From: Mesorhizobium sp. dw_380
GTDB lineage: Bacteria; Pseudomonadota; Alphaproteobacteria; Rhizobiales; Rhizobiaceae
DNA: 64,000 bases
Direction: 5' to 3'
NCBI RefSeq assembly: GCF_018588885.1
Contig: NZ_JAFFIW010000027.1
Span: 1-64,000, forward strand
The notes under the pieces are model-generated. The model saw nothing but the letters and a program-made list of their open reading frames with translations. It made no database searches and had not been told where the DNA came from. Shown piece by piece: positions 56,651 to 64,000 of the stretch. Both the position numbers and the translations under genes were made by a program. Numbering within the stretch: the stretch's first letter is position 1; every line of letters begins with the position of its first letter.

Positions 56651-57505
56651 ATGGACGACGACGTTTTCCTGGTCAGGTTTTGGGGTGTGCGCGGCAGCAT
56701 TCCGGTATCGGGGCCAGAATTCTCTCGCTATGGCGGCAACACAAGCTGCATTGAGATGCGATGTGGTAAGCATACGCTTCTGTTCGACGCGGGCTCTGGC
56801 CTACGGCCTGCTGGCGGGGCGCTTCGGACGTCGGGCGTGACCGATTTCGACCTGCTCTTCACCCATTGCCACTACGATCACATTATCGGGCTGCCGTTCT
56901 TTGCGCCGATCTACGACCGGAGCGTCAAGGTTACGCTTTGGTCCGGGCATCTTGCAGGACGCATGACGACCCGGCAGATGGTCGATGAGTTCATGCGGCC
57001 GCCGTGGTTTCCGGTGAAACTGGAGGTCTGCAAGGCAAGCCTCGACTGCCGCGACTTCGTGCCCGGAGATGTGCTTCGGCCGCGCGAAGGGGTGGTGGTC
57101 CGGACGGGCAGTCTTGTTCACCCAGGCGGCTGCATCGGCTACCGGGTCGAATGGGGCGGCCGCGTCGTGGCGGTGATCACAGACACTGAGCACGAGCCGG
57201 ACAAACTCGATCGCGCGGTGCTCGGCCTGATCGAAGATGCCGACCTCGTCATTTACGACTGCACCTACACCGAGGAGGAAATGGAACGCCGCCGCGGTAA
57301 CGGGCACTCTACATGGCAACAGGGCGTCAAACTCTGTGGGGCGGCCGGTGCGCGAGGGCTTGCGCTGTTTCACCACGATGCGACACGCACCGACGAGGAA
57401 CTGGATGAGATCGAGAAACTGGCCAAAGACAGGTTTGCCGGCGCTTTTGCCGCGCGGGATGGCCAGACCCTCGAATTTCCAGTCTCATTGCACAAAAAGG
57501 GCTGA
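56651..57505 (+). CDS. Metallo-beta-lactamase-fold hydrolase
   Basis: A 284-residue MBL-fold enzyme. The dinuclear metal site is visible: FTHCHYDHI with H72, H74, D76 and H77, then H157 (LVHPGG), D178 (ITDTEH) and H241 (LFHHDA). The N-terminus VRFWGVRGSIPVSGPEFSRYGGNTS is typical of a subgroup related to phosphodiesterases such as PhnP and cyclic nucleotide phosphodiesterases. The ATG at 56651 has AAGGGG six bases upstream. Its place between a cNMP-binding protein and two cyclase-like genes suggests, but does not prove, a cyclic nucleotide phosphodiesterase. Confidence 0.85.
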   Translation: MDDDVFLVRFWGVRGSIPVSGPEFSRYGGNTSCIEMRCGKHTLLFDAGSGLRPAGGALRTSGVTDFDLLFTHCHYDHIIGLPFFAPIYDRSVKVTLWSGHLAGRMTTRQMVDEFMRPPWFPVKLEVCKASLDCRDFVPGDVLRPREGVVVRTGSLVHPGGCIGYRVEWGGRVVAVITDTEHEPDKLDRAVLGLIEDADLVIYDCTYTEEEMERRRGNGHSTWQQGVKLCGAAGARGLALFHHDATRTDEELDEIEKLAKDRFAGAFAARDGQTLEFPVSLHKKG

Positions 57506-57506
57506 G

Positions 57507-58268
57507 CTATTTTCCTCTACCTGCGCAGCGCCCGATCAATGTCCTGATTGGAACCCACGCGCAGGGTTCAGTCCGTGCAGTGACTGTGAACAGCCGTTCG
57601 AGGAAAAGCCATGCCGATTCATCATGTACGAGATGGTGGGTGAGCAGGCCGACCGGTTCGTCGTCGAATGCATGCTGCAAGTGCGCGATGATAGCCTGGA
57701 CCAATAGGCCATGATCGCGGCAGCCGCGCGTGCCATGCCAATCCATGATGTCGACATTGCTGTTGATGACCGCCAGTGAAGCCGGCTTCGGCGGCCCATA
57801 GACCGACAATGCCGCAAATCCTATCGATCCAAGGTCGGATACCAGGCCGGCGTCGATCCTGTTCCAGGGGGGCACCAGCATCGGAACGGCGCGCGCGCCG
57901 TGCAGGCCGGTTACGTGCGACAGCCCGCCAGCCAGTTCATCGAGCACCGCCTCGCGTGGCCGATGGGCGCCGAGTTCCTGCTTTTTCTGACCCTCGGGCG
58001 CATGATTTCGGTGCACCCAGCCATGGATGGCGACCGTGGCATGCGGCGCCTCGTCAAGCCGGGCGACAAGCTTCTCATCAGTGAGGGCCGGAATGACGGC
58101 CAGAGTGACCGGAACCGCGAATTCACCGGTGAGGTCGAGCAGCCGATCAAGTGCGGGCGTCGGATCCACGGCATCGTCATCGCGCAGCCAGAACTCTGCC
58201 TTACGGCCCGCCCGTTGCCGGCACGCGAGTTCTTCCACCAAGGGCTGCCAGATCTGATCGGATGTCAT
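57507..58268 (-). CDS. Polysaccharide deacetylase-like (NodB-fold) protein
   Basis: A 253-residue protein resembling carbohydrate esterase family 4. AEFWLRDDDAVD matches motif 1 with the catalytic aspartate and metal aspartate; AIHGWVHRNHAPEG supplies the two metal histidines of motif 2; MLVPPWNRID corresponds to motif 3 with the arginine; GLLTHHLVHD to motif 5. No signal peptide, so it probably acts on a cytoplasmic or lipid-linked precursor. It overlaps the upstream glycosyltransferase gene by four bases. Confidence 0.83.
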   Translation of the reverse strand: MTSDQIWQPLVEELACRQRAGRKAEFWLRDDDAVDPTPALDRLLDLTGEFAVPVTLAVIPALTDEKLVARLDEAPHATVAIHGWVHRNHAPEGQKKQELGAHRPREAVLDELAGGLSHVTGLHGARAVPMLVPPWNRIDAGLVSDLGSIGFAALSVYGPPKPASLAVINSNVDIMDWHGTRGCRDHGLLVQAIIAHLQHAFDDEPVGLLTHHLVHDESAWLFLERLFTVTARTEPCAWVPIRTLIGRCAGRGK

Positions 58269-59353
58269 GAAACCGAGACCTTCGGAAGAAGGTCGGCCAG
58301 ACGCGCCGCTGCAACGCCGAGGGAACGTTCTTCGAGGATGAAACGCCTGGCTTCCGCGGCCATGATGGTTCTTTCGTCGTTACGGGCCAGAAGCCTTCCA
58401 ATGGCAGAAGCGAACGCCGCCACGTCGCCCGGCGGGGTGAGAAACCCGGTCTGGCCATCTCGCACGACCTCCGGCACGCCGGCGATGTCCTGAGCCACCA
58501 CCGGAAGGCCGGCGGCCTGTGCTTCAAGATAGGCCACGCCATAGGCCTCGCCGTAGCCCGGCCAAACGTAAATTCCTCCACCATAGAGTACATCCGGCAC
58601 GGCGGCTGGCTCAATCGCGCCAAGCCATTCGATACGGTCGGCGGGCAAGCCGGCGAATTGCGCCTTGACCTCGTCACGGGCAGGCCCGTCGCCGACCACC
58701 GACATGGTCCAGGGCAGGTGGCCGATCAGACCGAGCGCTTGCGCCAGCATGCGATAGCTTTCGACTTTGTCGCCCGGGCGCATCATGGCAACGGCAACGA
58801 GGCGCGTCGGACAACCTCGTGCCGACATTTCCTGGAATACCGATGTGTCGATAAAGGGCGACAGCATATCAACAGCGACGTCGGGTATCGCATCAGCCAG
58901 TCCCTGACGATCCCTTTGCGTAAAGCAGATATTCAGCGCTGCCTGTTCGACGGCTCGCACCACCAACGCTTGCGTATCGGCCCACAAACCGGCATTGCGC
59001 CGCCTCGAATAGGAAGCTTCCGCTGTCACATATGGGACAGCAAAGGTCGACGCCAGCTCGGGCCCGATCAGGTCGGGCGCTTTGTAATAGGGATGATAGC
59101 AGAACCATAGATCGGGCTTGCCGTCACGATTCCAAAGCCTGGTCAGCCGCGCGGCTTCCTGTCGGGCCTCTATCTTGAGCGCATCGAAACTTATCGGCTC
59201 CGGTTCGCGTAGATAGAAGCGCAATTCGGATGCCAGTTCGACGCTGTGTCCTCCAAGCTCCAACGCCTTGACTAGCGTGCGTGCCATCTGGCGGTCGCCG
59301 GAGGCAACGGAATGATTGGGTGACTTCAGCGGCGCGTAGAAGGCAATTCGCAT
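58265..59353 (-). CDS. Glycosyltransferase family 4 protein
   Basis: A 362-residue GT-B enzyme. The N-terminus RIAFYAPLKSPNHSVASGDRQMARTLV binds the acceptor; AVAMMRPGDKVESYRMLAQAL, SVVGDGPARDEV and WPGYGEAYGVAYLEAQAAGLPVVA, with the E-x7-E motif, form the nucleotide-sugar half. It is divergent from the DUF3095 gene (about 85 bases apart) and cotranscribed with the deacetylase-like gene. Donor and acceptor unknown. Confidence 0.88.
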   Translation of the reverse strand: MRIAFYAPLKSPNHSVASGDRQMARTLVKALELGGHSVELASELRFYLREPEPISFDALKIEARQEAARLTRLWNRDGKPDLWFCYHPYYKAPDLIGPELASTFAVPYVTAEASYSRRRNAGLWADTQALVVRAVEQAALNICFTQRDRQGLADAIPDVAVDMLSPFIDTSVFQEMSARGCPTRLVAVAMMRPGDKVESYRMLAQALGLIGHLPWTMSVVGDGPARDEVKAQFAGLPADRIEWLGAIEPAAVPDVLYGGGIYVWPGYGEAYGVAYLEAQAAGLPVVAQDIAGVPEVVRDGQTGFLTPPGDVAAFASAIGRLLARNDERTIMAAEARRFILEERSLGVAAARLADLLPKVSVS

Positions 59354-59439
59354 CGCGCGACCCTATCATCGGAAAGGATGCGCAAGTCAATTTCGAAGCA
59401 TCATCGACTTCACCTTCAAGCAGTGGAATGTGCTATCTG

Positions 59440-60606
59440 ATGCTCATGGAAACAGCTGCCGCGTCCGACCCGTTTGTCGCTTCTCTGCCGGTCTTCGCAA
59501 AATTCGAAAGCGTTGCCGATATCGACAACTATCGGCCTCTCCCCGATGGCTGGGCGCTGGCCACCGCCGACATTGTCGGCTCGACCAAGGCGATCGAGAC
59601 TGGACGCTATAAAACCGTCAATATGGCCGGCGCCAGCGTCATTTCGGCGCTGCTTAATGCGCTGGGTCGGCAAGATCTTCCCTTTGTCTTCGGCGGCGAC
59701 GGGGCGCTCGTGGCGTTTCCCGGCTCGGCGGTGGAGATCACCCGCAACGCGCTGGCGGCTGTCCAGAGATGGGTGGCGGAAGAACTGGACCTGACGTTGC
59801 GTGCCGCAATCGTGCCGATAAAGGATATTCGAGCGCAAGGCCTCGACGTTCGCGTGGCAAGGTTCCAAGCCTCCGATGCGGTCTTCTATGCCATGTTCGC
59901 CGGCGGTGGCGGCAGTTGGGCGGAAGCCGAGATGAAAGCGGGGCGCTACCGCATCGATCCTGCGCCGGCCGGCGCGCGGCCGGATCTGACCGGCCTCTCC
60001 TGCCGCTGGAACCCGATCGAAACCCGGCATGGCGAAATCGTCTCGATCATAGCCATACCGGGGGCGTCGCGCGATTTACGCGGTTTTCAGTTTCTGGCTT
60101 CCGATATCATCGCCCTTGCCAGCAGGCAGGAACGCGATGGCCACCCGGTGCCAGTGAACGGGCCGGGCTACAGCTTGGTGCCCGCCGGCCTCGATATCGA
60201 GGCGCGCGCCACGGCGCCGGCAGGACGGCGATGGCTGTCGAAGCTGTGGATAGTGTTCCTGATGACGCTTACGGCCGTCGCCGATAGATCTGGCTGGACG
60301 ATCGGCAGTTTCGATCCGAAAATCTACAAACGCGACGTGGCCAGCAATTCGGATTTCCGGAAATTCGACGACGGCCTCAAGATGACCATCGACGTTGACG
60401 CGGATGTATTGCAACGGATCGAGAACCGGCTGAAACAGGCGGAGGAGGCGGGCATCTGCAACTATGGCCTGCAGCGCCAGAAATCGGCCTTGATGACATG
60501 CCTCGTCGCCTCGCCGCTGCAGCGCGATCACGTTCATTTCATAGATGGCGCCGCCGGCGGCTATGCGATGGCTGCCGCAAGCTTGAAGGCGAAGTTGCCG
60601 GTCTGA
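59440..60606 (+). CDS. DUF3095 protein, nucleotide cyclase-like
   Basis: A protein of 388 residues. WALATADIVGSTKAIETGRY and VFGGDGALVAFPG match the two metal-aspartate regions of class III cyclases, and DUF3095 proteins are thought to share that fold. The remainder (LSCRWNPIETRHGEIVSII, FRKFDDGLKMTIDVD) is specific to the family. Whether it makes a cyclic nucleotide is untested as far as I know. The start is at one of three close ATGs (59428, 59440, 59446); I use the middle one. A 115-base gap separates it from the sugar dehydrogenase. Confidence 0.82.
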   Translation: MLMETAAASDPFVASLPVFAKFESVADIDNYRPLPDGWALATADIVGSTKAIETGRYKTVNMAGASVISALLNALGRQDLPFVFGGDGALVAFPGSAVEITRNALAAVQRWVAEELDLTLRAAIVPIKDIRAQGLDVRVARFQASDAVFYAMFAGGGGSWAEAEMKAGRYRIDPAPAGARPDLTGLSCRWNPIETRHGEIVSIIAIPGASRDLRGFQFLASDIIALASRQERDGHPVPVNGPGYSLVPAGLDIEARATAPAGRRWLSKLWIVFLMTLTAVADRSGWTIGSFDPKIYKRDVASNSDFRKFDDGLKMTIDVDADVLQRIENRLKQAEEAGICNYGLQRQKSALMTCLVASPLQRDHVHFIDGAAGGYAMAAASLKAKLPV

Positions 60607-60721
60607 TGACGGCTTGCGGGAATCCATTTTCCGCAATATGCCTCGGCCATGGTTCCTGGGACCATGGTAAGCCGCGCCATGGGAGCGGCCAGCCTATCCG
60701 AATTGACGGGAAAGCAAATTC

Positions 60722-62065
60722 TTGGACGTTTCACGATCGGCATATGACCGTCTGCTGAACCGGATCTCGACGCGCGCCGCGCAAGTCGGCGTGATCGGAT
60801 TGGGCTATGTCGGGTTGCCGCTGGCAATTGCGGTCGCACGCGCCGGCTTCCCGGTTTCCGGCTTCGACATCGAAGTCCAGAAGGTCGAGAGCCTGAACAA
60901 CGGCCAATCCTACATTGAGGCGGTGACGTCGACAGCGCTTGCCGGCCACGTCGCGAGCGGACGGTTCCGCGCCACTGCGGATTTTGCCGAACTGTCCGTC
61001 TGCGATATCATCATCATCTGCGTTCCGACACCGCTGACGAAAAACCGTGAGCCGGACCTCTCCTTTGTCAGGAACACGACTGGCACCATCGCAAAGCATC
61101 TGCGTCTCGGCCATCTCATCGTTCTGGAATCTACCACCTATCCCGGCACCACCGACGACGTGATCAAGCCCATACTGGAAGAAACCGGCTTGCAGTCGAA
61201 GATAGACTTCTTCCTCGGCTTCTCGCCCGAACGCGAGGATCCCGGCAACCGCAACTTTGAAGTCGCGACGATCCCCAAGGTCGTGGCAGGCGACGGCATT
61301 GAAGCGGCGACGCTCGTGCGGGCTTTCTATCAGGGCGTGGTCAAAACCGTCGTTCCGGTTTCCACCCCGGCAACCGCCGAGGCAGTCAAGCTGACGGAAA
61401 ACATCTTCCGTTCGGTCAACATAGCCCTCGTCAACGAGTTGAAGGTCGTGCTCGGCGCGATGGGCATCGACATCTGGGAGGTGATCGAGGCGGCAAAGAG
61501 CAAGCCCTTCGGCTACATGCCTTTCTATCCTGGCCCCGGGCTTGGCGGGCACTGCGTTCCGATCGATCCCTTCTACCTGACGTGGAAGGCGCGCGAGTAC
61601 GAACTGCCGACCCGCTTCATCGAGCTGGCTGCAGAGATCAACACCGCCATGCCGCGTCATGTGGTCGATGAACTGGCAAAGGCGCTGGACCGGCGTTGCG
61701 GCAAGGCGCTCAGCCGCTCGCGCATTCTCATCATCGGGCTCGCCTACAAGAAGAATGTGCCCGACATCCGCGAAAGCCCCTCATTGCGGCTCATTGAACT
61801 CATCGAGGAATGGGGCGGCAAGGCGGAATTCCATGATCCGCATGTTACCGAGATCCCGACCACACGGGAGCATATGGCGATCAAAGGGCGCCGCTCGGTC
61901 GAATTGACCGAGGCGGCATTGAAGGATTTCGATGCTGTCGTCGTTGCAACCGACCATGACGCGATCGACTATCAGGCGATCGCTGATCACGCCCTTCTGA
62001 TCGTCGACACACGCAATGTTTTTGGCCGCCTCGGGCTGGCCCGAGAGACTGTGGTGAAGGCCTGA
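60722..62065 (+). CDS. UDP-sugar dehydrogenase (WbpA/UDP-N-acetylhexosamine 6-dehydrogenase type)
   Basis: A 447-residue NAD-dependent enzyme that oxidises the C6 of a UDP-sugar to a uronate. Motifs: GVIGLGYVGLPLAIAVARAG (NAD binding), CVPTPLTKNREPDLS, ESTTYPGTTDD, GFSPEREDPGN, the catalytic cysteine in GGHCVPIDPFYL, and GLAYKKNVPDIRESPS. The CVPTPL...EPDLS and ERxDPGN features fit the UDP-N-acetylglucosamine or -mannosamine branch better than UDP-glucose dehydrogenase. Start TTG at 60722; no better ATG precedes the NAD motif. It would supply an acidic sugar to the cluster's glycan. Confidence 0.92.
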   Translation: MDVSRSAYDRLLNRISTRAAQVGVIGLGYVGLPLAIAVARAGFPVSGFDIEVQKVESLNNGQSYIEAVTSTALAGHVASGRFRATADFAELSVCDIIIICVPTPLTKNREPDLSFVRNTTGTIAKHLRLGHLIVLESTTYPGTTDDVIKPILEETGLQSKIDFFLGFSPEREDPGNRNFEVATIPKVVAGDGIEAATLVRAFYQGVVKTVVPVSTPATAEAVKLTENIFRSVNIALVNELKVVLGAMGIDIWEVIEAAKSKPFGYMPFYPGPGLGGHCVPIDPFYLTWKAREYELPTRFIELAAEINTAMPRHVVDELAKALDRRCGKALSRSRILIIGLAYKKNVPDIRESPSLRLIELIEEWGGKAEFHDPHVTEIPTTREHMAIKGRRSVELTEAALKDFDAVVVATDHDAIDYQAIADHALLIVDTRNVFGRLGLARETVVKA

Positions 62066-62317
62066 CGGGGTCTGGTCCGGCGAATTTTTTGCCCGATGTC
62101 AGGATCGGGATTGCACTTCGCCGGCAGTCTCGCCACCTAATGCCACAGGAGTTAGACGCAGTTACGCCTGCTCGTTGGCTGCAAGGGTAGAAATTCTTCG
62201 TCACTTTTGCCGCCGAAGCCGGCCTCGTTGACTTCGGGGTATCTTTGGGTCGCTGGCGGACTGTGTTATGGCGGATCAAAGGATAATGGCTCCGTCTTCG
62301 ACGGGTTTCGAGATGGC

Positions 62318-63658
62318 ATGAGCACAGCGCAAACAGAAATTTCCACTATTCTCATGGATAGGGTTGCCGATTGGCTGACTCAGTCGGCGCTGGCGGGCAA
62401 CGACCTGGAAACATTGGTAAAGGGCTTTTGTGAACGGCTGGCTGCTGCCGGCCTACCGCTGAAGCGGGTGCATTTGAGCTTTTCGATGCTTCATCCGCTT
62501 TATGACGCGCTTGGCTTCACCTGGCTTCGCGGCCAGGGCATGGAAGTGGAAGGCTTCCGCAAAGAGGACGGCGTTCATTCTGACAGATTCCTGACCAGCC
62601 CATACTACCATCTGCTCAGCAACAAGCTCGATCATCTGCGGCGCCGGCTCGACCCGTCGGTGCCGTCGGAATTTCCTGTTTTCGATGAACTCAGGCTTAT
62701 GGGCGTGACCGATTACATGGCTTTCGTCCATCCCTTCAACGGCAATACCAGTCAGGGCATGATAGGGTCCTGGTCCACCGACAGTGCTTCAGGTTTCAGC
62801 GACAGCATGATTTCGGCGCTGCTGCGTATCCAAAACCATCTCGCTATCGCAGCCAAAATGGCGGTGCTCACCAAGCTGGCCGACAACATGATGACCACTT
62901 ATCTCGGCGGCGACGCCGGCAGGCGCGTGCTGGACGGCCAGATCAAGCGCGGCGAGGGCGATACAATCCGGGCCGCACTGGTCATGGCCGATATGCGCGG
63001 GTCGACAAGGCTTGCCGAAACCTCCGGCCGCGAAATCTACATCGATACGCTGAACCAGTTTTTCGATGCCATTGCTGCACCTTTCAATCGCAAAGGCGGG
63101 CAGATCATGAGTTTCATAGGGGATGGCTTCATTGCCGTCTACCCTTGCGAAAGGCACCGCTCGCAGTCCGAGATCGCCTGCCAGTCTGCTCTTGCGGCAG
63201 CGCACAAGGCCACTACGCGCGTGATAGATCTCAATCTGCGAAGAAAGGAAAAGGGGTTGTCCGACATAAAATTTGGCATCGGCCTCCATGTCGGCAACGT
63301 GATGTTCGGCAATGTCGGGCTTACCGACCGGCTCACATTCTCTGTCTTCGGCTCGGCTGTAAACGAGGTCCAGCGCCTCCAGACCCTGACCAAGAAATAT
63401 CCGCACAGCGTTCTCGCCAGCAAAGACTTCGCCAGCTATTGCGGCGCCAACAGCTGGCTGACACTCGGCAATGAGGAACTGGCGGGGATCAAGCAGAAGC
63501 TGACGGTGCTTTCACCCGATCTGTCGGGCGCTCGCGCACTCGATGAAGACGGTGCGCTGGAGCCGATTTACGACCGGAGATCGGAGGCCGAGCAGGTGAT
63601 GCTACTTCATCGCGATGCCGCACGGCTGTCGGCGGGCGACCCGAGGAAGCTCCAGTAG
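62318..63658 (+). CDS. Class III adenylate cyclase with N-terminal sensory region
   Basis: A 446-residue protein. The C-terminal catalytic domain (about 215-395) has both metal aspartates (LVMADMRGSTRLAE and MSFIGDGFIAVYP), plus the base- and ribose-contacting part IKFGIGLHVGNVMFGNVG and FSVFGSAVNEVQRLQ with the N-x3-R transition-state pair. The N-terminal 200 residues (SMLHPLYDALGFTWLRG, DYMAFVHPFNG) resemble the region found before the catalytic domain in many rhizobial CyaA-like cyclases. Soluble; no membrane segment. ATG 62318 is chosen as the first ATG after an unlikely leader. It would make the cAMP read by the cNMP-binding protein in the same cluster. Confidence 0.9.
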   Translation: MSTAQTEISTILMDRVADWLTQSALAGNDLETLVKGFCERLAAAGLPLKRVHLSFSMLHPLYDALGFTWLRGQGMEVEGFRKEDGVHSDRFLTSPYYHLLSNKLDHLRRRLDPSVPSEFPVFDELRLMGVTDYMAFVHPFNGNTSQGMIGSWSTDSASGFSDSMISALLRIQNHLAIAAKMAVLTKLADNMMTTYLGGDAGRRVLDGQIKRGEGDTIRAALVMADMRGSTRLAETSGREIYIDTLNQFFDAIAAPFNRKGGQIMSFIGDGFIAVYPCERHRSQSEIACQSALAAAHKATTRVIDLNLRRKEKGLSDIKFGIGLHVGNVMFGNVGLTDRLTFSVFGSAVNEVQRLQTLTKKYPHSVLASKDFASYCGANSWLTLGNEELAGIKQKLTVLSPDLSGARALDEDGALEPIYDRRSEAEQVMLLHRDAARLSAGDPRKLQ

Positions 63659-63819
63659 CCCGCCGCAATCTGATCCGAACGCCTTTGGTAAGCAGTCCGG
63701 TCGCCGCATTCGCTACTGGCGACCGTTTCGAATCCAAGTTGCTCTAGGCTGGCAATGCGCTAGTCTCGCCTTCTGGGTCTGCCGCCAGGCAGGCCGCCAG
63801 GAGTGGGGCTGGTGTGAGA

Positions 63820-64000
63820 ATGAATTCAGGCCTTGATCTGCTGCGGGTCGAAGATGTTGGCATCTCTTTTGCCATTATCGGTGGACCGTTGCATGCCGTC
63901 AGGCGTGCAAACCTTCGCGTCCTGCCCGGCAAGGTTACCGCGCTTGTAGGCGAGTCAGGTTCCGGAAAATCGGTTCTGAGCCAGGCAGTGATGGGCATTT
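63820..64000 (+). CDS. Oligopeptide/dipeptide-type ABC transporter ATP-binding protein, cut by window end
   Basis: Only the first 60 codons are present: MNSGLDLLRVEDVGISFAII, then RRANLRVLPGKVTALVGESGSGKS with an intact Walker A, followed by LSQAVMGI. This matches the N-terminus of DppD/OppD-type ATPases, which power peptide or nickel uptake. The ATG at 63820 has an in-frame GTG six bases before it. It lies 161 bases past the adenylate cyclase on the same strand; the rest is outside the window. Confidence 0.85.
   Translation, partial: MNSGLDLLRVEDVGISFAIIGGPLHAVRRANLRVLPGKVTALVGESGSGKSVLSQAVMGI

Overview
The window looks like chromosome or island DNA of a rhizobial alphaproteobacterium, most likely a Mesorhizobium. 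The reasons are high GC with long overlapping operons, two copies of the rhizobial intergenic mosaic element RIME1, a phasin, and above all the gene order nadABC-bioBFDAZ. That order, including the FabH-like bioZ, was described on the symbiosis island of Mesorhizobium strain R7A. No nodulation, nitrogen fixation, conjugation or integrase genes are visible here, so placing it on such an island is only an inference.

Layout. 0-4 kb: a flavin oxidoreductase, an OsmC-like peroxidase and a phasin, with repeat-rich noncoding DNA. 4-8 kb: cobalamin-dependent methionine synthase metH behind two tandem palindromes. 8.2-8.6 kb: a frameshifted copper regulator (cueR) with an intact CueR-type operator. 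8.9-15.2 kb: a GntR regulator, a hydantoin-racemase-like gene and a complete branched-chain-type ABC importer, all on the minus strand. 15.3-16.8 kb: noncoding repeat mosaic. 16.8-26.1 kb: a minus-strand catabolic operon (Rieske oxygenase, its reductase, a HisC-like aminotransferase, a GlcD-like FAD dehydrogenase, a fused M14-like peptidase/ABC ATPase, a binding protein and two permeases) with a divergent LysR gene. 28.4-38.5 kb: a cofactor block of the NAD regulator NrtR, nadABC, bioBFDAZ and panD. 38.6-48 kb: a diguanylate cyclase, a VapBC-like pair, an ankyrin-cytochrome c fusion, a secreted nuclease, small hypothetical genes and several decayed genes (HU, an RTX protein at 27.7-28.1 kb, channel fragments). 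48.1-63.7 kb: a surface-glycan cluster interleaved with cyclic-nucleotide genes. The last 181 bases begin an oligopeptide-type ABC ATPase cut by the window edge.

How the genes work together. The two importer operons share a design: a binding-protein gene followed by a strong hairpin and then the permeases, with a dedicated regulator nearby. The cofactor block would make nicotinate, biotin and beta-alanine for pantothenate, with NrtR boxes in front of nadA. The final cluster combines four glycosyltransferases, a polysaccharide-deacetylase-like protein, a nucleotide-sugar dehydrogenase and a large ABC-like membrane protein whose ATPase motifs are nearly all degenerate. Next to these lie a cAMP-type binding protein, a metallo-beta-lactamase-fold hydrolase, a DUF3095 cyclase-like protein and a class III adenylate cyclase. 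I regard this cluster and the peptidase-ABC fusion as the best candidates for undescribed biology.
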